Shown: positions 11,382 to 18,417 of the stretch, piece after piece
Layout: each line of letters opens with the position of its first letter
Position numbering within the stretch: position 1 is the first letter of the stretch
Source: a virus
IMG/VR virus record: IMGVR_UViG_3300012002_000011
Location: 1-28,287 of that record
DNA length: 28,287 bases
Direction: 5' to 3' (one strand)
The notes under the pieces: generated by a model
Seen by the model: the letters and a program-made list of their open reading frames with translations, nothing else
What the model was told of the DNA's origin: nothing
The model's database searches: none
Position numbers and translations under genes: made by a program

Positions 11382-11810
11382 CTAGTCATCTTTAAGTACA
11401 CGCTCTAGCACTATCTTACAGCGTTTAGAAGGTTGGTCTCCAGTAAGAAATGCAGCTTTGCGACCAGAGATATATGGAGGTTCTTTACCCCGGTCATAAT
11501 ACTGATCCGAAGTAGGGTCATAGCGATTTCCGAGAGCATCTTGAAGCCACCAATGAACTATTCCTTCATCGTCTTTTGCTCTCCATACTTCTAAGCTACA
11601 ACCCATCAAATGGTATACAGCTTCAGCAGCTACATAACAATGACCATAATAGGGATGGCCAGAATTTCGAAGATTGGGCTTAAGCAAATCGGGAGTCAAT
11701 ACAGACCGAACAGCCCGTATTGCTCCCGAAATGTTCGAGAAATACTTTTTTGGTTTCTTTTTTACTTGAAGTAGACTATCGGTCGAACTTCTTCTTGAAG
11801 GTTCGCTCAT
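11382..11810 (-). CDS. Papain/transglutaminase-like phage protein, 142 aa
   Basis: The middle has the order Cys-His-Asp seen in papain-like folds: YGHCYVAAEAVYHLMG (Cys about 58), then a GIVHWWLQD His (about 86) and a NRYDPTSDQY Asp (about 98). I recall this GHCYVAAEA...HWWL...DPT pattern from unannotated phage proteins. Activity unproven. The start at 11810 overlaps the previous gene by 35 nt and has a poor binding site; no other start fits. Confidence 0.75.
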   Translation of the reverse strand: MSEPSRRSSTDSLLQVKKKPKKYFSNISGAIRAVRSVLTPDLLKPNLRNSGHPYYGHCYVAAEAVYHLMGCSLEVWRAKDDEGIVHWWLQDALGNRYDPTSDQYYDRGKEPPYISGRKAAFLTGDQPSKRCKIVLERVLKDD

Positions 11811-12045
11811 TTATTACATTCCAACCTCGAGCCTTTTGCTTCTCTACAAAGTTGTCAACAGCCTCATTTGCAGCAGTTCGATTCTTAAAGGTTCCCAGCA
11901 TTTGAGCTCCTGCATATACAACCAACCCATCAGCATGAGAATACACTGTTACATCAACTTCATCAATCATGTTATAAGATTTAGCATTAACACGAGTCAA
12001 TTTCACAGTGCGTCGGATTACTCCTCGTCGATTTGTCATAGCCAT
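11776..12045 (-). CDS. Small hypothetical protein, 89 aa
   Basis: ATG 12045 with GGAG 7 nt upstream, in a leader of about 30 nt from the promoter at 12079-12107. Basic N- and C-termini flank a beta-rich middle (VDVTVYSHADGLVVYAGAQ) and a helical NRTAANEAVDNFVEKQKARG. No family recognised. First gene of the amidase operon. Confidence 0.8.
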   Translation of the reverse strand: MAMTNRRGVIRRTVKLTRVNAKSYNMIDEVDVTVYSHADGLVVYAGAQMLGTFKNRTAANEAVDNFVEKQKARGWNVINERTFKKKFDR

Positions 12046-12078
12046 TTAGTAACTCCTCTCTATCTCTTGAGTATGGTT

Positions 12079-12107
12079 ACTATACACAATTACGACAGTT
12101 TAGTCAA
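12079..12107 (-). promoter_or_regulatory. Promoter of the amidase operon
   Basis: Minus strand: -35 TTGACT at 12107-12102, 17 bp, -10 TATAGT at 12084-12079. It overlaps the 3' end of the 83 aa gene. Unlike most promoters here, it feeds a normal leader with a Shine-Dalgarno. Confidence 0.8.
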
Positions 12108-12351
12108 GTAGAAGGCTACGGCTTTCACGAAAATCTTCAACGATTGGAGAATTCAACCATTCAGTTCTAGTCACAACTCTAACTGGACGGTCTCGATAGC
12201 CAGGACTCATCATTCCATACCAATCTTCTCCACGCTCAACCCACATTTCTCTTTCCCAGTCAAGCCTTCCTGGTTGGGCTCGCCCATTCACATAAACTTG
12301 AATGGGTACATTTCTCACTTGATTGAATGCTGTATATGGAGCTCGTTTCAT
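12100..12351 (-). CDS. Small hypothetical protein, 83 aa
   Basis: Its ATG overlaps the TGA of the DUF6433-like gene (ATGA). Trp- and Arg-rich, with QVYVNGRAQPGRLDWEREMW at the centre; probably a small beta-barrel-like domain, but no family is recognised. Confidence 0.8.
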   Translation of the reverse strand: MKRAPYTAFNQVRNVPIQVYVNGRAQPGRLDWEREMWVERGEDWYGMMSPGYRDRPVRVVTRTEWLNSPIVEDFRESRSLLLD

Positions 12352-12809
12352 GCCTCAACCTTACTTGTTTCCTTTTTAGTCTTAACGGGAATATCAGTAC
12401 CAAACACTTCGTTGATATGCTCTGCCTTCATTCCTTTGATACGAAACTTCTTTTGAAACGCTTTTAGTAGAATCTCAGCTTCTCGCTTGTGAAGTCCTTC
12501 AAGTAACTCAATGAACAAGGCTTCTCTCTTCACCTGGTTCATATCGTTGTATCCGCCATTCCGCAAAAAGATTCTCAAGCGACGAAGTTCAGAATCAATA
12601 CGAAAATCCGTTAGGCCTTCTTCAAGTTCAGACGGTCTATAAGGCGGGTCCGTTTCAACGGGTAGCAGTGGTTGAATATTAGGATGGTAAGAAATTCTCA
12701 GTATCTCACGAACTGCTGGACGATTCTTATACTTAGCTAGAAACTTCTTACGCTCCGTTAAGTTCTTTTTCTTCTCTGCTTCATCAAACACCTCATGTAG
12801 GTATTCCAT
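12348..12809 (-). CDS. DUF6433-like phage protein, 153 aa
   Basis: It has the recognisable features of a helical family widespread in T4-like and cyanophages. These are an N-terminal EVFDEAEKKKN helix, LRISYHPNIQPLLP, a TDPPYRPSE loop, then ELRRLRIFL and ALFIELLEGLHKREAEILL. Function unestablished; the family is often near replication and tail genes. ATG 12809 follows AAGGAG at good spacing. Confidence 0.85.
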   Translation of the reverse strand: MEYLHEVFDEAEKKKNLTERKKFLAKYKNRPAVREILRISYHPNIQPLLPVETDPPYRPSELEEGLTDFRIDSELRRLRIFLRNGGYNDMNQVKREALFIELLEGLHKREAEILLKAFQKKFRIKGMKAEHINEVFGTDIPVKTKKETSKVEA

Positions 12810-12820
12810 AATATCACTCC

Positions 12821-13174
12821 TTAGCGTTGCTTTCGACGAGCAATAGCAAGCTTACGCTCGCGGGGTGTACGCATATGCTTAGTACGCGATTCCGCATTCG
12901 TCTTTTGTTCACCATACTTATCACGCTTTAGCATTGCTTTTGAGCGCCGAATCTCAGACCTATTTAACTCTCGCTCTTGCTGAAAGGTAATTGATGTTGG
13001 GTGCTCTTCATATTCACCCGTCTCTTTGTTACGTGCGAATACCAAATATTCTCGATTGTAAAAGTCACGCACATGAATATTGTCAGCACCATAAATTTGG
13101 CCGAGGCGCTCAAGCGCTTCATTGCTTGTTTCCTTTGTCACAAAGACTTGCTTACCATATTTCTTTACAATCAT
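12821..13174 (-). CDS. Hypothetical basic protein, 117 aa
   Basis: The N-terminal half is alpha/beta (IVKKYGKQVFVTKETSNEAL). The C-terminal 50 residues are very basic (SEIRRSKAMLKRDKYG...RERKLAIARRKQR), suggesting nucleic-acid binding. It overlaps the upstream gene's stop as ATGA. Not recognised. Confidence 0.8.
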   Translation of the reverse strand: MIVKKYGKQVFVTKETSNEALERLGQIYGADNIHVRDFYNREYLVFARNKETGEYEEHPTSITFQQERELNRSEIRRSKAMLKRDKYGEQKTNAESRTKHMRTPRERKLAIARRKQR

Positions 13175-13434
13175 TCATTATCCTCCACTGAAATACTCTC
13201 GATAGAGCTTAGATAAAAGCTCCTCCATCCATTTTTATCCACATCATAGACAACAATCAAACCGGGTGGAGCACCACGACTGGATTCATTAGCTGTCTCT
13301 GGTAAAGAATTGGGCATTCGAGTACACCTCATTACTCTTTCCTCACCATTCACCTTTTTGAACTTGATTTTCAGAATATGCTCATGAAGAGCATGCTTCA
13401 AAAACTCAAGCGTTACATCATCTGGTGTATTCAT
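13171..13434 (-). CDS. DUF2693 (WYL_2, Sm-like fold) phage protein, 87 aa
   Basis: Matches the DUF2693 pattern: FLKHALHEHILKIKFKKVNG followed by EERVMRCTRMPNSLPE and a C-terminal VVYDVDKNGWRSFYLSSIES. The family is common in T4-like phages and predicted to have an Sm/WYL-like beta-barrel that may bind nucleic acid or a ligand. ATG 13434 has AAGGAG 10 nt upstream. First protein gene downstream of tRNA-Leu(UAA). Confidence 0.85.
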   Translation of the reverse strand: MNTPDDVTLEFLKHALHEHILKIKFKKVNGEERVMRCTRMPNSLPETANESSRGAPPGLIVVYDVDKNGWRSFYLSSIESISVEDNE

Positions 13435-13462
13435 TATAATACTACTCCTTTCTTTGAGTTAG

Positions 13463-13537
13463 TGCCGAAGGTGGGATTCGAACCCACAAACGAGTGGTTT
13501 TAAGCCCCTCAGGTAGACCAGTTCCCTTCACTCCGGC
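13463..13537 (-). tRNA. tRNA-Leu(UAA), class I shape
   Basis: Acceptor GCCGGAG/CUUCGGC, anticodon stem AGGGG/CCACU (one mismatch) with loop CUUAAAA, T-stem GUGGG/CCCAC. Anticodon UAA. The variable loop is only about 5 nt (CGUUU), so the Leu long arm is missing. It lies 4.7 kb away from the rest of the array, between two protein operons. Confidence 0.88.
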
Positions 13538-13543
13538 GTCCAC

Positions 13544-13990
13544 TTACATATAGATTGTCTTACCGTTCTGGTGGTCAGTTTCGTGTTGAAAGATTCTTGC
13601 TTCAAATCCTTTAAGCTTTTCAACCACTCCACGAACAATCTGGTTATTTTCATCAACCGTATCATAAAATGCCCGTATCACCTTTGGTCGCTTTATAATA
13701 ATAGAGTCTCTATTTGGATAGCTTAAGCAACCCTCAAAGTCTTTCTGACGTACACCCATAGGAATGTAGTGAGCATTCATAATCACCTTACGAACACCAT
13801 TCCATTCATATACGGATATTCGTTGAAATATACCAATCTGTACAGCACTCAGACCAGCTCCATTCTCAAGTTCATCAAGAGTTTTCCAAAGCAAATCTAT
13901 AGTCGTTAAGGGGTCTAGCTGAGTCAAAATATCATCGTGGATTCGTTCACAGTAAGCATTTTCGACTAAGTTATTGTCTACAAGTTTCAC
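13544..13990 (-). CDS. def: Peptide deformylase, 148 aa
   Basis: Removes the formyl group from the N-terminal Met of new proteins. All three PDF motifs are present: GAGLSAVQIG (residues 44-53), EGCLS (86-90, metal-binding Cys88) and QHETDH (H136 and H140 bind the metal, E137 is catalytic). At about 150 aa with no C-terminal extension it resembles compact phage PDFs. The start is GTG at 13990, overlapping the TAG of the HAD gene (TAGTG) with GGAG upstream. In phages PDF may help mature virus-encoded proteins when host PDF is limiting (inference). Confidence 0.95.
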   Translation of the reverse strand: MKLVDNNLVENAYCERIHDDILTQLDPLTTIDLLWKTLDELENGAGLSAVQIGIFQRISVYEWNGVRKVIMNAHYIPMGVRQKDFEGCLSYPNRDSIIIKRPKVIRAFYDTVDENNQIVRGVVEKLKGFEARIFQHETDHQNGKTIYM

Positions 13991-14400
13991 TACAACACTC
14001 CATTCAACTGCTGATATACCATATTCTGCACATACGCCATTGGAGTATCATCACCACGTAAAGGAACGACATGCACACAAGGTATATTAAGCTCATGGAA
14101 TCGTTTAACCTCATAAAAGTCATCGTCAAAAAAGAGGTCAACATCCTCTTTTATTCCTGGTGTAACAAGAATATCCGCTTTATATGGTAAATTCGAATTT
14201 ATAGACTTGCCTATTGCCAAGCAATAAACGTACCTACCAAAAAGAGCTTTCAGACGTTCATCCATATCATTATCAATTTCATCGCGAGTCGTTAAAACAA
14301 ACGGCTCTATAGAAGTTTGACCATAAACGATTAGTTGTGCAATAGGAGCAAAGTAAGAACCCTTGCTTAATACTCCATCAAAATCAAATCCTATTCTCAT
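13990..14400 (-). CDS. HAD-like hydrolase, 136 aa
   Basis: Haloacid-dehalogenase-fold motifs in order: motif I D6-F-D8-G-V at the N-terminus, motif II Thr in VLTTRDE (37-38), a candidate motif III Lys74 and acidic motif IV FFDDDF (92-94). There is almost no cap domain, like small phosphatases or polynucleotide-phosphatase-like proteins. Substrate unknown. Motif I begins six residues from the ATG, which fixes the start at 14400. That ATG is 9 nt past the -10 box and lacks a Shine-Dalgarno. Confidence 0.85.
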   Translation of the reverse strand: MRIGFDFDGVLSKGSYFAPIAQLIVYGQTSIEPFVLTTRDEIDNDMDERLKALFGRYVYCLAIGKSINSNLPYKADILVTPGIKEDVDLFFDDDFYEVKRFHELNIPCVHVVPLRGDDTPMAYVQNMVYQQLNGVL

Positions 14401-14409
14401 AGTATACTC

Positions 14410-14438
14410 ACAGTATCATATGTCCCACATTATGTCAA
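14410..14438 (-). promoter_or_regulatory. Promoter of the HAD-PDF operon
   Basis: Minus strand: -35 TTGACA at 14438-14433, 17 bp, -10 TACTGT at 14415-14410; GATACT two bases upstream is an alternative -10. The start codon follows after 9 nt. Confidence 0.65.
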
Positions 14439-14493
14439 CACCGGACACAATTAAAATTCATGTACACTTATAGCAGTTTTGTGTACATATCAC

Positions 14494-15093
14494 CTAAGAC
14501 ATGTCGCTATCGTGTACATGAGACAATCCATATTGCATAATCCAATAAGCATCAATCAAGTCTGTATAAGGCGACTCTGTATAGTGTGATACGGGTTGTA
14601 AGTAAGGTAATGTTACTTGCGTCTCGTAAGCGTCCTTCATAGCGCGCTTATTGGAGTTTCCCTTACCGGTTGCAAACTTCTTAACCACTGTTGGTGGGTA
14701 GATTCTCACATCAGCATATCGTTGCAGTAAATGGTATTTAAGTATCGCCGTATTTTCCGCGATACTGAATACCTTTCCTTTAGAGCCAAGTGAGTAACCT
14801 TCAAGAAAGACATTGCGTATTTGATAATGGTCAACAGTTTCCATAAAGTACTCAGCAATCGCATCAAACCTTGCAATAGAAGAGTTCACCTTTTCGTCTC
14901 GTATGTCTGTAGTGACGGATACTCGACTTTCAATCAACCTGGAGTCCAAGTGCTTTGCAATATGAACACCGGACTTCTTATTAGTCATATAGTAAAACCA
15001 GTAATCGTCCGCAATCGTATCATAGACACACATTGCAGGACTAGTCATGCTGTAATCAAGAGCTGCATATATCATAGCAGCTCTATTTATCAT
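14494..15093 (-). CDS. RuvC-like Holliday junction resolvase, 199 aa
   Basis: The RNase H/RuvC fold shows its acidic residues: Asp13 in YAALDYSMTS (strand 1), Glu98 in VFLEGYS (strand 4) and Asp178/Asp181 in TDLIDAYWI near the end. A basic GKGNSNKRAMK helix precedes the last pair, as in resolvases that bind branched DNA. Likely role: resolving recombination or replication junctions before packaging. ATG 15093 follows one base after the TAA of the glycosyltransferase gene; an ATG six codons downstream is also possible. An 87 nt gap separates it from the HAD promoter. Confidence 0.85.
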   Translation of the reverse strand: MINRAAMIYAALDYSMTSPAMCVYDTIADDYWFYYMTNKKSGVHIAKHLDSRLIESRVSVTTDIRDEKVNSSIARFDAIAEYFMETVDHYQIRNVFLEGYSLGSKGKVFSIAENTAILKYHLLQRYADVRIYPPTVVKKFATGKGNSNKRAMKDAYETQVTLPYLQPVSHYTESPYTDLIDAYWIMQYGLSHVHDSDMS

Positions 15094-15094
15094 C

Positions 15095-16297
15095 TTACTG
15101 GTAAGACTGTATCCACTTCCTCATTTCTTCAGCAACATAGCTCCACGAAAGCTCTTTTGAAGTAAAGAACTCTTTAGCTCTTACTCCCATTTTCTGTGCT
15201 TCTTCGCGATTCTCATACATATAGGATAAAGCATCAGCAATATCCTCTGGGTCTACTATGCCCCGCTCGATCAAGTATGGCCGCTCCGTGTCCCAGTATG
15301 TCACAGGCATTAAGTAACCCCTACCATGAGCAAACAACTCTCCAAGTGAACTATGCTCGGGTACAATCTGAGGTACTCCAGTAACAGCATGCTCACTATT
15401 CACTAGTCCCCAACCTTCACCTTGGCATGTATTGATACCAACATCCATAGCATTATAGATTTGGTTAAGAACTTTCTTAGAAACCATATTATGGGGGTAT
15501 GGCTTGTCAGTATACTGATACAGAATATTCCGATTGTGAATATCAATATCGTGCTTTTGCAATTCACGCTCTAGCAATGCTGGAACGTTCCACCCACCAG
15601 AGTTTCGAAGTCCTCCATGAGCAAAAAGTCCAATATCATCATTAGGAAAATTGGATATAAACCTTGCAAACCCTTTAACCATCAAGTCATAACGCTTTCG
15701 GGGTTGGTTGCGATTTCCATTGAATACAAGATAAGGCTCTGGTCGAATACCAAGAAGCTTTCTTGCATAGCGCTGATTCATACTAAAAAAGTCACCTGTA
15801 TTTGTTCCGTGATTGATGACCTTGATTGGTTGCATAATACCAGCATCCTCAAGTACACCTTTGCCAAACTCGGTATATGTCGCGACTCCCGTCCAGCTAT
15901 GAACTTCCTGCACTAGTGAACGATGATAAGGTCCACCATCAACTGGAACATAACCAAAAAACTGAATCACTCCAGAACTGATATATGCTTCCAGAGCACT
16001 AGCATATGAATTGACAACCCAAGAATCGTTATTGGCGACAACAATATCTGGTTGAACTTGCTTAAAGACACTCTGTAGTTCTTCAGCGTCTCCATATGGA
16101 CTAGTTCTTAGCTTCTCAAGGTTAGGACCAGAAGCAGGAAAAATCGGATAGGGAAACTGGTGCTCTTCATTGTAATAGTTAACACCAAATAGATAAACAT
16201 CAAAGTGGTGTCTAAGAACATCAAGCATTGCTTCCGTAACTCTAGCAAAACCAGTCTCCGTTGTCGGAGCGTCTGAAATATACAGCAACTTTTTCAT
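15095..16297 (-). CDS. GT4-type glycosyltransferase, 400 aa
   Basis: GT-B fold enzyme, probably retaining, transferring a sugar from a nucleotide donor. The N-terminal domain begins KKLLYISDAPTTETGFARV. The C-terminal donor-binding domain shows NRNQPRKRYD (basic residues 200-202) and GEGWGLVNSEHAVTGVP, with Glu302 as the E of the EX7E-like motif. No signal or membrane anchor. In phages such enzymes modify phage DNA, phage proteins or host surface sugars; the target is not evident. ATG 16297 follows GGAGGTT. First gene of an operon with the resolvase. Confidence 0.92.
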   Translation of the reverse strand: MKKLLYISDAPTTETGFARVTEAMLDVLRHHFDVYLFGVNYYNEEHQFPYPIFPASGPNLEKLRTSPYGDAEELQSVFKQVQPDIVVANNDSWVVNSYASALEAYISSGVIQFFGYVPVDGGPYHRSLVQEVHSWTGVATYTEFGKGVLEDAGIMQPIKVINHGTNTGDFFSMNQRYARKLLGIRPEPYLVFNGNRNQPRKRYDLMVKGFARFISNFPNDDIGLFAHGGLRNSGGWNVPALLERELQKHDIDIHNRNILYQYTDKPYPHNMVSKKVLNQIYNAMDVGINTCQGEGWGLVNSEHAVTGVPQIVPEHSSLGELFAHGRGYLMPVTYWDTERPYLIERGIVDPEDIADALSYMYENREEAQKMGVRAKEFFTSKELSWSYVAEEMRKWIQSYQ

Positions 16298-16332
16298 TAT
16301 GATTAACCTCCACGGTTATTCTATTTAGTTAT

Positions 16333-16372
16333 AAAAAAAGGGCCCCAGTCTGCAACGCAGTACCGGGGCCCC
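16333..16372 (-). terminator. Strong rho-independent terminator
   Basis: Minus strand: GGGCCCC...GGGGCCC stem with an inner CTGC-GTT-GCAG hairpin, followed by seven T. It lies just past the stop of the AAA+ gene and before the glycosyltransferase binding site. Confidence 0.93.
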
Positions 16373-16388
16373 GAGAGAGAGGCCTTAG

Positions 16389-17591
16389 TTAAAATGGCGA
16401 GTCAAAGTCAGTTTTATTCTTTTCTGACTCATTCTCTTCCGAATCTGTAACATTTCCATCATCATCAACCGCAATCGCATCCGCATCTAATTTTGTATAG
16501 AGCGACCAGAAAGATTCATAGGTCTCTTCATCAAAGCGGTTGATTGCCAAGCGAATCGCCTGTTCCTTGTTCTCGAAAATCGAGTAAGCATTCAGAATGT
16601 GAACAAGGCGACGAGTCGAAATCAATTCATCAACCGCACCCTCTTCAAAAGTCTTACGAATAATGACAGCCCAGTCAACAAGGTTATTCACAAAGTCATC
16701 ATCATCAAGGTTCAGCGAATCAGCAAGCTTCTTGAGAATCTTCTTTTCCTGAGTCTTGTTCGGGTATTCAAAAGTCAGAGTAATAGGAAATCGTTCAAGA
16801 AACGCTTCGTTCAGAACGTTAGTTCCCATGAAGCGGCCATCGTCAGACCCCTTACCCTTAGTGTTTGCAGTAGCAATCACGTTGAATCCGTCAGCAGGTT
16901 CCACAAGAGTGTTAATCTTCTTAATGAAAACACCCTTGCCCTCAAGTACGGTAAACAGTGTCGCAGCCTTATTAGGATTAAGCATATCAATTTCGTCGAT
17001 AAGCACAATCGCGCCGCGCTTCATTGCCTCAGTAACAGGTCCATCCTGCCAAATGGTCTCACCATCTACAAGTCGAAACGACCCAATCAAGTCCTCTTCA
17101 TCAGTTCCAGCAGTAACATTAATGCGAATAAGTTCTCGCTTCGAGTTTGCAGCAGCCTGAATAACAGAAAGCGATTTGCCATTTCCAGACATTCCGGTAA
17201 TGAAAGTCGGATAGAAACGACCGGATTTCACAACCTTTTCAAGAACCTTGTAGTTGTCATTCTTGACAAACAGCGGGTCCTTGCGAGGCACAATGTCAGA
17301 GTCAGAAGCAGACATAACACGCTGCGTCAAACCCTCAGAAGTCTTTTCAGGCTTCGCGACCGTAAAGTCAGCGTTCGAATTTGAAGTAGAAATTCCAAGC
17401 GCAGATGCCATTGAAGAAACATCATATTCGCCGTGGCCAACACGAAAGTTTTTCAACCAGGAATACGAAAGCTTCTCAAAGCCATGTTCGTTTGCAACCT
17501 CTGTTATTGTTTTCTTCTTAACAGTACCTTCACCGTGTCGCTCCAAAAGCGTATTCACAATGTTTGTCTTGTCAGTCTTAGTCATTGACAT
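16389..17591 (-). CDS. MoxR/CobS-like AAA+ ATPase, 400 aa
   Basis: A single AAA+ domain with Walker A GMSGNGKS (133-140), Walker B VLIDEID (196-202), sensor 1 ATANT (240-244) and Arg finger in FLERF (about 267), as in MoxR/CobS ATPases. The N-terminal 80 residues look like a separate small helical domain (TITEVANEHGFEKLSYSWLK); the last 35 are acidic. MoxR-type ATPases work with VWA-domain partners to remodel or metallate proteins, and the CobT-like VWA gene is close upstream. Start chosen at ATG 17591, 6 nt after AGAGAGG. Well known in cyanophages as cobS, where the real function is unresolved. Confidence 0.93.
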   Translation of the reverse strand: MSMTKTDKTNIVNTLLERHGEGTVKKKTITEVANEHGFEKLSYSWLKNFRVGHGEYDVSSMASALGISTSNSNADFTVAKPEKTSEGLTQRVMSASDSDIVPRKDPLFVKNDNYKVLEKVVKSGRFYPTFITGMSGNGKSLSVIQAAANSKRELIRINVTAGTDEEDLIGSFRLVDGETIWQDGPVTEAMKRGAIVLIDEIDMLNPNKAATLFTVLEGKGVFIKKINTLVEPADGFNVIATANTKGKGSDDGRFMGTNVLNEAFLERFPITLTFEYPNKTQEKKILKKLADSLNLDDDDFVNNLVDWAVIIRKTFEEGAVDELISTRRLVHILNAYSIFENKEQAIRLAINRFDEETYESFWSLYTKLDADAIAVDDDGNVTDSEENESEKNKTDFDSPF

Positions 17592-17634
17592 AATCATCCT
17601 CTCTCTCAAAAGTCTCTCTCAATCTTACAAGTAC

Positions 17635-17663
17635 ATACTACCAAATATGGCTGGTATTGTCAA
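17635..17663 (-). promoter_or_regulatory. Promoter of the MoxR-like gene
   Basis: Minus strand: CCACTTGACA with -35 at 17663-17658, 17 bp, -10 TAGTAT at 17640-17635. A leader of about 40 nt with GAGAGAGAGG follows, so this transcript has a normal ribosome binding site. Confidence 0.85.
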
Positions 17664-17680
17664 GTGGTTTTAATGTGATT

Positions 17681-18118
17681 TTAACTGCGCGTGAATCGAT
17701 GTTCATGCACCAGCAAAAGCCATAAAGAGCGACCAGCTTCATCAGCAAATGTATAATATCCATCGCTTGCTAGATGATAACAAAATTGAAATATCACTGA
17801 TTCTGCTTTATAAGTAATATCGACATCTGGAAAAATCTTCTTAATATTTACCCTAATAAACTGTGTTGCGTAGGGCCATTCTGGAGAATGCTCAGGAGGC
17901 GTCATAATTGGATGATTAAAACTATGCTCTTTAGTTGTCGAAATTGGCTTATATAGAATTGAGCTCAATTCCAGAGCATATGCTTGAGTGTTAACAGGAA
18001 CATAATAGGTATATTTTGTACGTTCGTCATTCTGAGTCGTATCAGCACCATCCATAACCGTTTTATGTTGTCCGTCCATCGTCCACACTTCATGAAACCT
18101 CATAGCTTTTTCAATCAT
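17681..18118 (-). CDS. Hypothetical protein, 145 aa
   Basis: Unrecognised, soluble. It contains a Pro/His-rich segment around residues 65-85 and a C-terminal LASDGYYTFADEAGRSLWLL. It starts 9 nt after a TAGTAT -10 with no Shine-Dalgarno, and is flanked by promoters of its own and of the MoxR-like gene, so it is probably monocistronic. Confidence 0.8.
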   Translation of the reverse strand: MIEKAMRFHEVWTMDGQHKTVMDGADTTQNDERTKYTYYVPVNTQAYALELSSILYKPISTTKEHSFNHPIMTPPEHSPEWPYATQFIRVNIKKIFPDVDITYKAESVIFQFCYHLASDGYYTFADEAGRSLWLLLVHEHRFTRS

Positions 18119-18127
18119 AGCAACTCT

Positions 18128-18156
18128 ATACTAACAAAAACCCAGAAGCTTGTCAA
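18128..18156 (-). promoter_or_regulatory. Promoter of the 145 aa gene, embedded in a terminator
   Basis: Minus strand: -35 TTGACA at 18156-18151 lies in the top of the terminator hairpin 18141-18166. The 17 bp spacer contains the T-run, and the -10 TAGTAT is at 18133-18128. The ATG follows 9 nt later. Confidence 0.8.
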
Positions 18157-18166
18157 GGCCTCTGGG
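18136..18166 (-). terminator. Terminator of the CobT-like operon
   Basis: Minus strand: 26 nt hairpin beginning CCCAGAGGC and ending GCTTCTGGG (9 bp including one G-T), followed by TTTTTGTT. It lies 27 nt past the stop of the zinc-ribbon gene and overlaps the next promoter. Confidence 0.88.
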
Positions 18167-18192
18167 TCTGGGTAAAATAGATTTCTCAACCC

Positions 18193-18408
18193 TTAGTCAA
18201 AATAGTCATAGTCACCCATTAGTTCCTCTTCCATAGCCAAAGAATCTTCAAGCTCTTGTAAGTGAATTGAACACCTACTACAGTAAACAGAAGCAGAACC
18301 AAAAATCGTTGAAGTGTGAATAGATTCACCAACCGTAATTAGCGAGTTACACCTTTCACACCGAAGCACCGGTTCCTCCAGTGCTGTATGGCTGACAGTA
18401 CGTAGCAT
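18193..18408 (-). CDS. Small zinc-ribbon protein, 71 aa
   Basis: Two Cys-x-x-Cys pairs, CERC (17-20) and CSRC (43-46), frame a short beta region; the C-terminal 25 residues are strongly acidic (EEELMGDYDYFD). ATG 18408 has a strong TAGGAGG. It directly follows the CobT-like gene and ends that operon, so it may be an accessory factor of the ATPase/VWA pair (inference). Confidence 0.82.
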   Translation of the reverse strand: MLRTVSHTALEEPVLRCERCNSLITVGESIHTSTIFGSASVYCSRCSIHLQELEDSLAMEEELMGDYDYFD

Positions 18409-18417
18409 TGTTACCTC

